Shown here in pieces: positions 36,233-43,829 of a DNA stretch of 64,000 bases. The notes below the pieces were generated by a model, which was not told the origin of the DNA, did no database searches, and was given only the letters and a program-made list of their open reading frames with translations. Origin of the DNA: Lachnospiraceae bacterium (lineage in GTDB: Bacteria > Bacillota > Clostridia > Lachnospirales > Lachnospiraceae); the NCBI GenBank assembly GCA_017484135.1, contig JAFUTQ010000021.1, forward strand, positions 22,737 through 86,736. The letters are read 5' to 3'. Numbering within the stretch: the first letter of the stretch is position 1; every line of letters begins with the position of its first letter. Made by a program: the position numbers and the translations under genes.

Positions 36233-36306
36233 AGAAAAACCTCAGAGGGTGCGACCTCTGAGGTTTTTTGGCGTGCCTCTATGAGCAACTTCCATCATTT
36301 TTGCCT
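36233..36306 (-). ncRNA. Predicted antisense antitoxin RNA of the Fst-like locus
   Basis: This RNA is convergent to the toxin RNA and ends at the shared terminator (36235-36268); it is about 74 nt. Its unique part is complementary to a direct repeat of the toxin start region: GTGCC, TCT, TGAG, TT and ATCATTTTT occur in order both at 36094-36118 and at 36273-36302 of the plus strand. That is the pairing design of pAD1 par (RNA I about 210 nt, RNA II about 65 nt). A homologue without a toxin lies at 13649-13718. The ends are estimates. Confidence 0.75.
36235..36271. terminator. Bidirectional terminator shared by toxin and antitoxin RNAs
   Basis: A 14-bp stem (36235-36248 with 36255-36268) has T-runs on both strands, so it can stop both converging transcripts. 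Confidence 0.9.
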
Positions 36307-36312
36307 ACTGGA

Positions 36313-36341
36313 ATTATAGCATATGCCTTCAGCATTTGCAA
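36313..36341 (-). promoter_or_regulatory. Promoter of the antitoxin RNA
   Basis: On the minus strand TTGCAA (36336-36341) and TATAAT (36313-36318) are separated by 17 bases. It is stronger than the toxin promoter and nearly the same as the promoter at 13614-13642. Confidence 0.85.
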
Positions 36342-36398
36342 GTATTCCCTTCATTTTATCATCTTAAACATGGCTATGCGTCATTGATCGCAAGATAC

Positions 36399-36427
36399 TT
36401 GTGCTTTACTGCGGAATCTGCTATAAT
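36399..36427 (+). promoter_or_regulatory. Promoter of the Asp23-family gene
   Basis: TTGTGC (36399-36404), 17 bases, TATAAT (36422-36427), with the leader starting near 36434. Confidence 0.75.
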
Positions 36428-36456
36428 ATAAAAATCTTATTTACAGGAGGCACAGC

Positions 36457-36834
36457 ATGGCTGAGAATAGAAGGATATTTACAATAAAAGAAGATAATCT
36501 GGGAGAGGTCTATATTGCGGATGAGGTGGTAGCGATCATCGCGGGTCTGGCAGCCACAGAGGTGGAAGGTGTGGCATCCATGGCAGGAAATATTACCAAC
36601 GAGCTGGTCAGCAAGCTGGGCATGAAGAATCTGTCCAAGGGGGTCAAGGTAGATGTGCTTGAGGACACGGTTGACGTGGCAGTTGCGTTGAATATTGAAT
36701 ACGGCTTTTCGATTCCCGAGGTGTCCGTAAAGGTTCAGGAAAAGGTTAAGACTGCCATTGAGACAATGACCGGTTTGTCAGTGGCTGAGGTAAATGTCAG
36801 AATTGCATCGGTTGATATGAAAAATACCAAATAA
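36457..36834 (+). CDS. Asp23/Gls24 family envelope stress protein, YqhY-like
   Basis: This 125-residue protein is an Asp23/Gls24 (DUF322) family member. It matches along its full length: GEVYIADEVVAIIAGLAATEVEGVASM, then VDVAVALNIEYGFSIPEV and KVKTAIETMTGLSVAEVNV. The family is linked to envelope homeostasis and, for YqhY, to control of fatty-acid synthesis. In Bacillus yqhY lies just upstream of nusB, as here. The gene has its own promoter and a terminator, so it is a single-gene unit. Confidence 0.92.
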   Translation: MAENRRIFTIKEDNLGEVYIADEVVAIIAGLAATEVEGVASMAGNITNELVSKLGMKNLSKGVKVDVLEDTVDVAVALNIEYGFSIPEVSVKVQEKVKTAIETMTGLSVAEVNVRIASVDMKNTK

Positions 36835-36870
36835 TGCTTTTTTCACAACAGGAAATGTTGTATAATTGAA

Positions 36871-36894
36871 GAATGCCTTTGCGGCATTCTTTTT
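36871..36894 (+). terminator. Intrinsic terminator between the Asp23-family gene and nusB
   Basis: GAATGCC/GGCATTC with a five-base loop is followed by five T. A TATAAT at 36861-36866 just upstream has no good -35 box. Confidence 0.8.
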
Positions 36895-36932
36895 ACATAG
36901 TCTGAAGCGTTTCCATTTATGAGAGGAAAGAT

Positions 36933-37328
36933 ATGAGCAGAAGAGCAGTCAGAGAACGAATTTTCCGAATATTATTTCGCATAGATTTTTATGATGATGA
37001 GGGATTTGAGGAGCAGTTGGAGCTTTCCATGAATGAACAGGACGATTTGAAGGAAGAAGACCGCCTCTATATTGAAAAAAAATGCAGGGATATTGCGGCA
37101 AAAAAGGCCCGGCTCGATGAACGAATCAATGAAAAAGCCAAAGGCTGGAAGACCAGCCGTATGGGGAAGGCGGATCTGACCATCATGCGTCTGGCAGTGT
37201 ATGAAATAAACTATGAGGAGGAAATCCCCACGGGTGTCGCCATCAATGAGGCGGTGGAGCTGGCGAAAAAATATGGCAATGACACATCTCCTGCATTCGT
37301 GAACGGGGTATTGGCCAGACTGGTATGA
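36933..37328 (+). CDS. nusB: Transcription antitermination factor NusB
   Basis: This RNA-binding protein binds boxA with NusE in rRNA antitermination complexes. It has 131 residues, all-helical in prediction. The N-terminal SRRAVRERIFRILFRIDF and the C-terminal NYEEEIPTGVAINEAVELAKKYG with FVNGVLARL are diagnostic. It starts the compact run to nadK; its stop overlaps xseA by 4 bases. folD, found here in Bacillus, is absent. Confidence 0.94.
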   Translation: MSRRAVRERIFRILFRIDFYDDEGFEEQLELSMNEQDDLKEEDRLYIEKKCRDIAAKKARLDERINEKAKGWKTSRMGKADLTIMRLAVYEINYEEEIPTGVAINEAVELAKKYGNDTSPAFVNGVLARLV

Positions 37329-38545
37329 GCAAAAATGTCTATGGAGTTTCCCAGATCAATCGGTATATCAAAAATATGTTTGCACAGGACTTCATGCTCC
37401 ATCAGCTGTGCGTGAAGGGCGAAGTTTCCAATTGCAAATATCACAGCTCCGGCCACATTTATTTTACCTTAAAGGAAAACGGCAGCGCCATGAAGGCGGT
37501 CATGTTTTTGAGGGATCGCGGCGGACTGCGTTTTCAGATGAAGGATGGAGACCAGGTGCATGTGACAGGCTCCATTCAGGTGTTTGAGCGGGACGGAACC
37601 TATCAGATGTACGCCAAGGAAATCTCTTTGGCTGGTGCGGGAGATTTGTATCAGCGTTTTGAACAGCTCAAAAGGGAATTGGAAGAAATGGGCATGTTTG
37701 CTGCCGAATACAAGCAGCCGATTCCAAAATATGCCACGAAAATCGGAGTGGTGACAGCCCCCACCGGAGCTGCGATTCAGGATATCCGCAATGTGGCGGG
37801 ACGCAGAAACCCTTATGTTCAGATCCTGTTGTACCCGGCACAGGTACAGGGTGAGGGGGCGGTGGATAGTATTGTAGACGGAATCCGTGTACTGGATGCA
37901 TTCGGGCTGGATGTACTGATCGTGGGCAGAGGCGGCGGATCCATTGAGGATCTGTGGGCATTTAATGATGAGGCGGTTGCCCGGGCAGTGTTTGACTGCA
38001 GGACTCCGGTTATTTCGGCAGTCGGGCATGAAACGGATACGACCATTATTGATTATGTGGCGGATCTGAGAGCACCGACACCCTCGGCGGCGGCGGAGCT
38101 TGCAGTATTTGACTATGATAAATTTATGGAGGATCTGACATTCCGAAGGCTGCAGCTACGGCATCTGATGAAGGGGCATCTGGATCGAAGCAGAAGCCGG
38201 GTGGAGATGCTGGAGGCAAGGCTGCAGCAGCAGAGTCCGGGGAACCGACTCAACGAAAAATCCCAGCATGCGGCGGATTTGCAGCTGCGGCTGGAGCATC
38301 GGATGCAGGAGCTGATCGGGCAGAGAAGGACAAGGCTGCAGCTTATCGCGCAGCGCATGGAGGATTTGTCACCGCTGAAAAAGCTGGGGCATGGCTATGT
38401 CTATATGCGGACTTCGGAGCAGGCAGCGCTCTCCAGTGTGGGACAGGTCAAAACAGGAGACCGGCTGCAGGCCGTTCTGCCGGACGGCAGCCTGACACTT
38501 GCGGTAGAAGAAATTCGTGATGGAAATGGAGGATCGCATACATGA
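37325..38545 (+). CDS. xseA: Exodeoxyribonuclease VII large subunit
   Basis: This is the large subunit of the single-strand-specific exonuclease VII. It has 406 residues. The N-terminal OB fold (GVSQINRYIKNMFAQD, VKGEVSNCKYHSSGHIYFTLK) is followed by the conserved VVTAPTGAAIQDIRNVAGRR, IVGRGGGSIEDLWAFNDE and VGHETDTTIIDYVADLRAPTPS blocks. The ATG overlaps the nusB stop (ATGA). It ends overlapping xseB, so the two subunits are coupled. Confidence 0.95.
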   Translation: MSKNVYGVSQINRYIKNMFAQDFMLHQLCVKGEVSNCKYHSSGHIYFTLKENGSAMKAVMFLRDRGGLRFQMKDGDQVHVTGSIQVFERDGTYQMYAKEISLAGAGDLYQRFEQLKRELEEMGMFAAEYKQPIPKYATKIGVVTAPTGAAIQDIRNVAGRRNPYVQILLYPAQVQGEGAVDSIVDGIRVLDAFGLDVLIVGRGGGSIEDLWAFNDEAVARAVFDCRTPVISAVGHETDTTIIDYVADLRAPTPSAAAELAVFDYDKFMEDLTFRRLQLRHLMKGHLDRSRSRVEMLEARLQQQSPGNRLNEKSQHAADLQLRLEHRMQELIGQRRTRLQLIAQRMEDLSPLKKLGHGYVYMRTSEQAALSSVGQVKTGDRLQAVLPDGSLTLAVEEIRDGNGGSHT

Positions 38546-38757
38546 GTGAGAGTGAGACCGGACAGGAAGGTTTAGAGGACATGCTGGAGGAGGTCGAGGA
38601 AATTCTTGCGCATATGCAGGAGGATATTTCACTTGATGAAGCATTTGCCGACTACGAAGCCGGAATGAAAAAGATAAAATGCTGCAATGCTAAGATTGAA
38701 GAAATCGAAAAGAAGATGCAGATATTAAACGAACAGGGAGAGCCGGAGGATTTTTAG
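38542..38757 (+). CDS. xseB: Exodeoxyribonuclease VII small subunit
   Basis: This 71-residue acidic, coiled-coil protein is the small subunit of exonuclease VII, needed for solubility and activity of the large subunit. The SLDEAFADYEAGMKKIK block matches the usual SLEEALKLYEEGM motif. It overlaps the xseA stop by 4 bases, and ispA begins one base after its stop. Confidence 0.9.
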   Translation: MSESETGQEGLEDMLEEVEEILAHMQEDISLDEAFADYEAGMKKIKCCNAKIEEIEKKMQILNEQGEPEDF

Positions 38758-38758
38758 A

Positions 38759-39649
38759 ATGCAAATACAGCATGAAATACAGCATAGAACGGAGCAGATC
38801 GAAACGATACTTCGTGCCTATCTGCCCCCGGAGGAAGGCTTTCAGAGCCGGGTCATCGAGGCGATGCGCTACAGCTTTCTGGCAGGGGGAAAAAGGCTTC
38901 GTCCCATGCTGATGCAGGAGACCTTCCGCATGTTTGGCGGAACCTCAGATCTGGTAGAGCCGTTTATGGCAGCGATTGAGATGATTCATACCTATTCGCT
39001 GATCCATGATGATCTGCCCGCGATGGACAATGATGAATACCGCAGGGGGAAAAAGACAAATCATATGGTGTATGGGGAGGCGATGGCAATCCTTGCAGGA
39101 GACGGATTGCTGAATTTCGCCTATGAGACGGCGCTGACGGCATTGGAAAAGGAACCGGGAAATCCGGCAGTGGCGCGGGCACTGCGTGTTCTTTCCCAAA
39201 AATCCGGCATATTCGGCATGGTTGGAGGACAGTCGGTAGACGTGTGGACAGACCGGGACGGTCAGGTGAGCAGGGAACAGCTTGATTTTATTTACCGCCT
39301 GAAGACCGGTGCCCTGCTGGAGGCATCCATGCTGATCGGTGCAATCCTTGCAGGGGCGGATGAAACGGAACAGCAGGTCATTGCACGGGCAGCTGTCCAT
39401 GTGGGAATGGCATTTCAGATACAGGATGATATTCTGGACGTGACAGGCACGACCGAACAGCTGGGAAAACCGACGGGCAGTGACGATAAGAACCAAAAAG
39501 CGACTTATGTGGCTTTCGAGGGCATCGAAAAGGCTGCAGAGGATGTAGAAAAATATTCGGCGCAGGCATTGACGGAGCTTCATAGTCTTTCGGTTCAGAA
39601 TGAATTCCTTCAGGAACTGATCCGGTTTCTGATCCATCGGGAAAAATAG
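38759..39649 (+). CDS. ispA: Polyprenyl (geranyl/farnesyl) diphosphate synthase
   Basis: This enzyme condenses isopentenyl diphosphate with allylic diphosphates in isoprenoid synthesis. It has 296 residues. The first aspartate-rich motif is LIHDDLPAMDND, the second is FQIQDDILDVTG, and GGKRLRPML is also present. It lies between xseB and dxs, as in Bacillus (yqiD), and with dxs supplies quinones and undecaprenyl precursors. Confidence 0.94.
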   Translation: MQIQHEIQHRTEQIETILRAYLPPEEGFQSRVIEAMRYSFLAGGKRLRPMLMQETFRMFGGTSDLVEPFMAAIEMIHTYSLIHDDLPAMDNDEYRRGKKTNHMVYGEAMAILAGDGLLNFAYETALTALEKEPGNPAVARALRVLSQKSGIFGMVGGQSVDVWTDRDGQVSREQLDFIYRLKTGALLEASMLIGAILAGADETEQQVIARAAVHVGMAFQIQDDILDVTGTTEQLGKPTGSDDKNQKATYVAFEGIEKAAEDVEKYSAQALTELHSLSVQNEFLQELIRFLIHREK

Positions 39650-39681
39650 GTTACGTTTTTCAGCAACAGAGGAGTATTCTC

Positions 39682-41541
39682 ATGCTATTGGAGAAAATAC
39701 AACAGGAAAATGATATCAAAAATATAGCGTCGGAGGAGTTGGACGAACTGGCAGACGAGATCCGAAGCTTTCTGATTGAAAAAATTTCCGTCAACGGCGG
39801 ACATCTCGCGTCCAATCTGGGAGTGATTGAGCTTACGATGGCACTTCATCTGTGTCTGGATTTTCCGAAGGATAAGCTGATCTGGGATGTGGGACACCAG
39901 TCCTACACGCACAAGATTCTGACGGGAAGGGCAAATCGGTTTGACGAGCTCAGAAAGCTTGGCGGTATGAGCGGGTTTCCGAAACGACGTGAGAGTGACT
40001 GTGATGCCTTTGAAACCGGACACAGCTCTACCTCCATATCGGCGGGACTCGGCTTTGCGATGGCGCGTGAGGTGACCGGGGAGGATTACCGCGTGGCAGC
40101 GGTAATCGGAGACGGTGCGCTGACCGGCGGTATGGCGCTGGAAGCATTAAACAATGCGTCAAAGCTCAAATCAAATTTTATCATAGTATTAAACGACAAT
40201 CAGATGTCGATCTCCGAAAATGTGGGAGGACTTTCCACATATCTCGGAGGGCTGAGAACGGCAGAATCCTATCAGGGACTGAAAAGCGGGATCACGAATT
40301 CCTTGAGCAATATTCCCGTATACGGCGAAAAAATCGTAGATAAGATACGCAGAACCAAAAACGGAATCAAGCAGCTTGTGATACCGGGCATGTTTTTTGA
40401 ACAGATGGGAATTTTATATCTCGGTCCGGTGGACGGGCACAACATTCACAGCATGGTAAAGACCTTCCGGGAGGCCATGAAGGTGGAGGGACCGGTGCTG
40501 GTGCATGTCAGAACCCAGAAGGGGAAGGGCTTTGCTCCGGCGGAGCGGCATCCTGCAAGGTTTCATGGAACAGATGCCTTTGACATCGAAAACGGTCTTC
40601 CGGCAGTCAGACAGGAAAAAGCCTATTATACCAATATTTTTTCCACGGTCATGCGCAAATTAGGAGACCGCAATGAGAAAATTGTGGCGGTGACGGCGGC
40701 CATGGCAGACGGAACGGGGTTAAAGCGGTTTCGAAATATGTTCCCGGAGCGTTTTTTTGACGTGGGCATTGCGGAGGAGCATGCGGTAACCTTTGCTGCA
40801 GGGCTGGCGGCGGCGGAATTGATTCCGATTGTGGCGATTTATTCTTCCTTTTTGCAGCGTGCATACGATCAGATTCTTCATGATGTCTGTATCCAGAAGC
40901 TGCATGTGATCTTTGCGGTAGATCGCGCCGGGCTGGTGGGAAGTGACGGAGAGACACATCAGGGAATTTTTGATCTTTCCTATCTGTCAGGTATTCCGAA
41001 TATGACGATTCTGGCACCGAAAAATAAATGGGAACTGTCGGATATGATTAAGTTTGCGGTGGCCTATGACGGACCGATTGCCATCCGTTATCCCAAGGGA
41101 GAGGCCTATGACGGATTAAAGGAGTATCGGATTCCGATCCGTTACGGGCAATCCGAAATCATCGTACAGGAGCGGGAGGTTCTCTTACTTGCAGTCGGCA
41201 GCATGGTGGAGACGGCAGTGGAGGTGCACAGACTGCTGCAGGAGCGTGGAATCGCTGCTACGGTGGTAAATGTGCGCTTTGTAAAGCCGTTGGATGAGAG
41301 AATGCTAAAAGAGTTGCTTCCGACTCATCGGCTGGTGGTAACCATGGAGGAAAATGTGAGTACCGGAGGCTTCGGGGAGCATGTATTGTCCTTCTTGGAT
41401 GAATTGGGAAGTGAGGTCCGGCTCATCCGTGTTGCCATACCGGAGCAGTTTGTGGAGCAGGGAAAAATCGAGGAGCTCAAGCGAAAATTGGGATTAGATG
41501 CTGAACATATTACAGAACGGATCGTGAGAGAATATCAATGA
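39682..41541 (+). CDS. dxs: 1-deoxy-D-xylulose-5-phosphate synthase
   Basis: This thiamine-diphosphate enzyme makes deoxyxylulose phosphate from pyruvate and glyceraldehyde 3-phosphate, the first step of the MEP pathway. It has 619 residues. The N-terminal part has LASNLGVIELTMALH and DVGHQSYTHKILTGR, and the cofactor motif is GDGALTGGMALEALNNAS with NDNQMSIS. The pyrimidine domain has DVGIAEEHAVTFAAGLA. AGAGGAG precedes the ATG. The tlyA start overlaps its stop. Confidence 0.96.
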   Translation: MLLEKIQQENDIKNIASEELDELADEIRSFLIEKISVNGGHLASNLGVIELTMALHLCLDFPKDKLIWDVGHQSYTHKILTGRANRFDELRKLGGMSGFPKRRESDCDAFETGHSSTSISAGLGFAMAREVTGEDYRVAAVIGDGALTGGMALEALNNASKLKSNFIIVLNDNQMSISENVGGLSTYLGGLRTAESYQGLKSGITNSLSNIPVYGEKIVDKIRRTKNGIKQLVIPGMFFEQMGILYLGPVDGHNIHSMVKTFREAMKVEGPVLVHVRTQKGKGFAPAERHPARFHGTDAFDIENGLPAVRQEKAYYTNIFSTVMRKLGDRNEKIVAVTAAMADGTGLKRFRNMFPERFFDVGIAEEHAVTFAAGLAAAELIPIVAIYSSFLQRAYDQILHDVCIQKLHVIFAVDRAGLVGSDGETHQGIFDLSYLSGIPNMTILAPKNKWELSDMIKFAVAYDGPIAIRYPKGEAYDGLKEYRIPIRYGQSEIIVQEREVLLLAVGSMVETAVEVHRLLQERGIAATVVNVRFVKPLDERMLKELLPTHRLVVTMEENVSTGGFGEHVLSFLDELGSEVRLIRVAIPEQFVEQGKIEELKRKLGLDAEHITERIVREYQ

Positions 41542-42350
41542 AGGAACGATTGGACATATTGCTGGCGGAGAGAGGGCTTGCGCCCTCCAGAGAAAAGGCA
41601 AAGACCATGATTATGGAGGGCAATGTCTTTGTGGAGGGACAGCGGGAGGACAAAGCCGGAACAAAATTTGACACAGAGGTTCAAATTAAAATCAAGGGAA
41701 ATACCTTAAAATACGTCAGCCGCGGCGGACTCAAGCTGGAAAAAGCCATACATCAGTTTGCACTTTCTCTAAGTGGGGCGGTCTGTATGGATGTCGGAGC
41801 TTCTACCGGGGGATTTACGGATTGTATGCTTCAGAACGGTGCAAAAAAGGTGTATGCGGTGGATGTGGGCTACGGGCAGTTCGCATGGAAACTCCGAACC
41901 GACCCAAGAGTGGTGTGTATGGAGAAAACCAATATCCGCTATGTCACACCAGCAGATATTCCGGAGGCGGCGGATTTTGCCTCCGTGGATGTATCCTTTA
42001 TCTCCCTGACCAAGGTACTTGTGCCGGTAAGGGAACTGCTGCGGGAGGACGGAGAGCTGGTGTGTCTGATTAAGCCGCAGTTTGAGGCGGGAAAGGAAAA
42101 GGTGGGGAAAAAGGGGGTTGTCCGGGATCCGGCAGTACATGAGGAGGTCATTCATCAGATTCTTGCATTTGCCGGAGAGAGCGGATTTGGCATCCTGCAT
42201 CTGGAATATTCCCCCATCAAGGGACCGGAGGGAAATATCGAATATCTGGTACATTTGAAAAAGGGAGCGCAGGAAAAGGAGGCATCCGTGGATGTGCAGG
42301 GGATTGTGAAGGCGGCTCATGCACAGCTGGATGGAGCGAACCATATATGA
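41538..42350 (+). CDS. tlyA: TlyA-family rRNA methyltransferase (YqxC)
   Basis: This 270-residue protein has an N-terminal S4 RNA-binding domain (LDILLAERGLAPSREKAKTMI) and an FtsJ-like methyltransferase domain. VCMDVGASTGGFTDCML is the S-adenosylmethionine loop, and DVSFISLTKVLVP is the catalytic region. TlyA proteins 2'-O-methylate 16S and 23S rRNA in mycobacteria and are also called hemolysins. It overlaps dxs and nadK by 4 bases each. Confidence 0.92.
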   Translation: MKERLDILLAERGLAPSREKAKTMIMEGNVFVEGQREDKAGTKFDTEVQIKIKGNTLKYVSRGGLKLEKAIHQFALSLSGAVCMDVGASTGGFTDCMLQNGAKKVYAVDVGYGQFAWKLRTDPRVVCMEKTNIRYVTPADIPEAADFASVDVSFISLTKVLVPVRELLREDGELVCLIKPQFEAGKEKVGKKGVVRDPAVHEEVIHQILAFAGESGFGILHLEYSPIKGPEGNIEYLVHLKKGAQEKEASVDVQGIVKAAHAQLDGANHI

Positions 42351-43195
42351 AACATTTTTTTATCATTGTCAATGCCCTCAAGGATGAAGGGCTGCGTGTT
42401 ACCAAAGCGATGAAACAATATATCGAAGACCGGGGCGGTATCTGTGATTACTGTGTCAGTGTTTCCGAAGAAGGCGATGTCCGGGTGGAGCATTCCCGGA
42501 TTCCGAAGGAGACAGAGGCGGTGTTTGTGATTGGCGGTGACGGGACGCTGATAAGGGCGGCAAGGGACATTGTGGACCGCCAGCTGCCCCTCATCGGAAT
42601 CAATCTGGGAAAGCTGGGCTATCTGTGTGAGCTGGAGGAAGCCACAGCATTTTCTGCGGTGGATACATTGCTTGCGAATCACTTTACCATTGAGGAGCGC
42701 ATGATGCTGGAGGGCTGTATTCTCAAACAGGGGGCTGCGGTTATGGAGCAGCTGGCACTGAATGATGTGGTCATTCATCGCACCGGGGCGCTTCAGATTC
42801 TGCGCATCCGGGTATCGGTAAACGGACAGTATCTTGCCAGCTATCGGGCAGACGGCATGATTGTGGCGACGCCTACCGGATCTACGGGCTACAGCATGTC
42901 GGCAGGCGGCCCCATTGTGGATCCAAAGGCGAGCATGCTTTTGATCACACCCATCAATGCACATGATCTGAACGCGAAAAGCATCGTGATTTCCGCGGAG
43001 GACGAGGTGGAGCTTCAGATTGATACCAGACGCAGCGAAAAGGATGAGCAGGCGGAGGTGAGCTTTGACGGAAACCGCGGGGTAGAGGTCCGGGTGGGAG
43101 ACCGGATCGTGATCCGCCGGGCAGCGGTTTCCACAAGGATTTTAAAGCTCAGCGAGATCGGCTTTCTCGAAATCCTCAGAAAAAAGATGCAGTAG
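42347..43195 (+). CDS. nadK: NAD kinase
   Basis: This enzyme phosphorylates NAD to NADP. It has 282 residues. The signature GGDGTLIRAAR is near residue 64, the NDVVIHR motif is near 141, and the GSTGYSMSAGGPIVDP motif is near 178. It overlaps the tlyA stop by 4 bases. It lies between tlyA and argR, an arrangement typical of clostridia, while Bacillus lacks it here. Its stop codon TAG is the start of a repeat module. Confidence 0.95.
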   Translation: MKHFFIIVNALKDEGLRVTKAMKQYIEDRGGICDYCVSVSEEGDVRVEHSRIPKETEAVFVIGGDGTLIRAARDIVDRQLPLIGINLGKLGYLCELEEATAFSAVDTLLANHFTIEERMMLEGCILKQGAAVMEQLALNDVVIHRTGALQILRIRVSVNGQYLASYRADGMIVATPTGSTGYSMSAGGPIVDPKASMLLITPINAHDLNAKSIVISAEDEVELQIDTRRSEKDEQAEVSFDGNRGVEVRVGDRIVIRRAAVSTRILKLSEIGFLEILRKKMQ

Positions 43196-43272
43196 GAGGA
43201 AGCCCAATGAGCGAAGCTCATTTTAGGATGGCTTCCGACGACATGGCAGGTGACGCGAAGCGGCGCGTGCCG
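43194..43272 (+). repeat. Short intergenic repeat module after nadK
   Basis: Nearly identical to 2706-2786 over about 80 bases, with an internal GGAAGCC/GGCTTCC hairpin and a GC-rich second part. It begins in the nadK stop codon and stands alone here, without the larger palindrome that surrounds it at 2639-2857. Confidence 0.85.
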
Positions 43273-43304
43273 ATACAATTGATGATAGGAGGGAAGCATG
43301 TGAA

Positions 43305-43754
43305 ATGAAAACAGGGCGTCAGGCAAAGATTCTTGAATTAATCCAAAAGAATGAAATTGAGACGCAGGAGGAATTATCCGCGCGGCTGGAAGAGGAGGGC
43401 TATCATGTGACCCAGGCAACCGTGTCCAGAGATATCCGCGAATTAAAGCTTACCAAGGTCGCACTGGAAAACGGCAGACAGAAATATGTGGCTCTGGCAG
43501 AAAACGGCGGAGATATGTCCCAAAAGTTTGTGCGGGTGTTTCGGGACGGTTTTGTGTCGGTAGACGTGGCCCAGAACATTCTGGTAATCAAGACGGTGCC
43601 CGGCATGGCGATGGCCGTAGCGGCGGCTCTGGATACCATGAATTACCGGGAAATTGTGGGAAGCATTGCCGGAGATGATACCATTATGTGCGCCGTGCGC
43701 AGTGCAGAGGATGCCGCAGCATTGATGAAGCAGCTGCGAGGGCTTATTATGTAA
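43305..43754 (+). CDS. argR: Arginine repressor ArgR/AhrC
   Basis: This 149-residue hexameric regulator represses arginine synthesis and can activate catabolism. The N-terminal winged helix has ATVSRDIRELKLTKV. The C-terminal arginine-binding oligomer domain has VPGMAMAVAAALD and GSIAGDDTIMC. TAGGAGGG lies upstream of the ATG. It precedes recN, as in Bacillus. No ARG box was identified in the window. Confidence 0.95.
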   Translation: MKTGRQAKILELIQKNEIETQEELSARLEEEGYHVTQATVSRDIRELKLTKVALENGRQKYVALAENGGDMSQKFVRVFRDGFVSVDVAQNILVIKTVPGMAMAVAAALDTMNYREIVGSIAGDDTIMCAVRSAEDAAALMKQLRGLIM

Positions 43755-43756
43755 TA

Positions 43757-43805
43757 CGTAGCGGGAGCGTGCCCCGAAGAGTGCAATGCCGTGCTGGCAG
43801 CGTCC
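43757..43805 (+). repeat. Fragment of the 28.5-kb inverted repeat
   Basis: About 49 bases match the right half of the element at 28589-28640: CGTAGCG, GAGCGTGCCCCGAAGAG, GCCGTGCTG and CAGCGTCC. The left arm is missing, so it no longer forms the long palindrome. It lies in the argR-recN gap. Confidence 0.75.
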
Positions 43806-43829
43806 TAATAAAAATAAGAGGAGGAGGAA

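Noticed and set aside
36841-36870. Promoter for nusB at the TATAAT of 36861
   Set aside because: No -35 box at the right distance, and the terminator hairpin follows at once.
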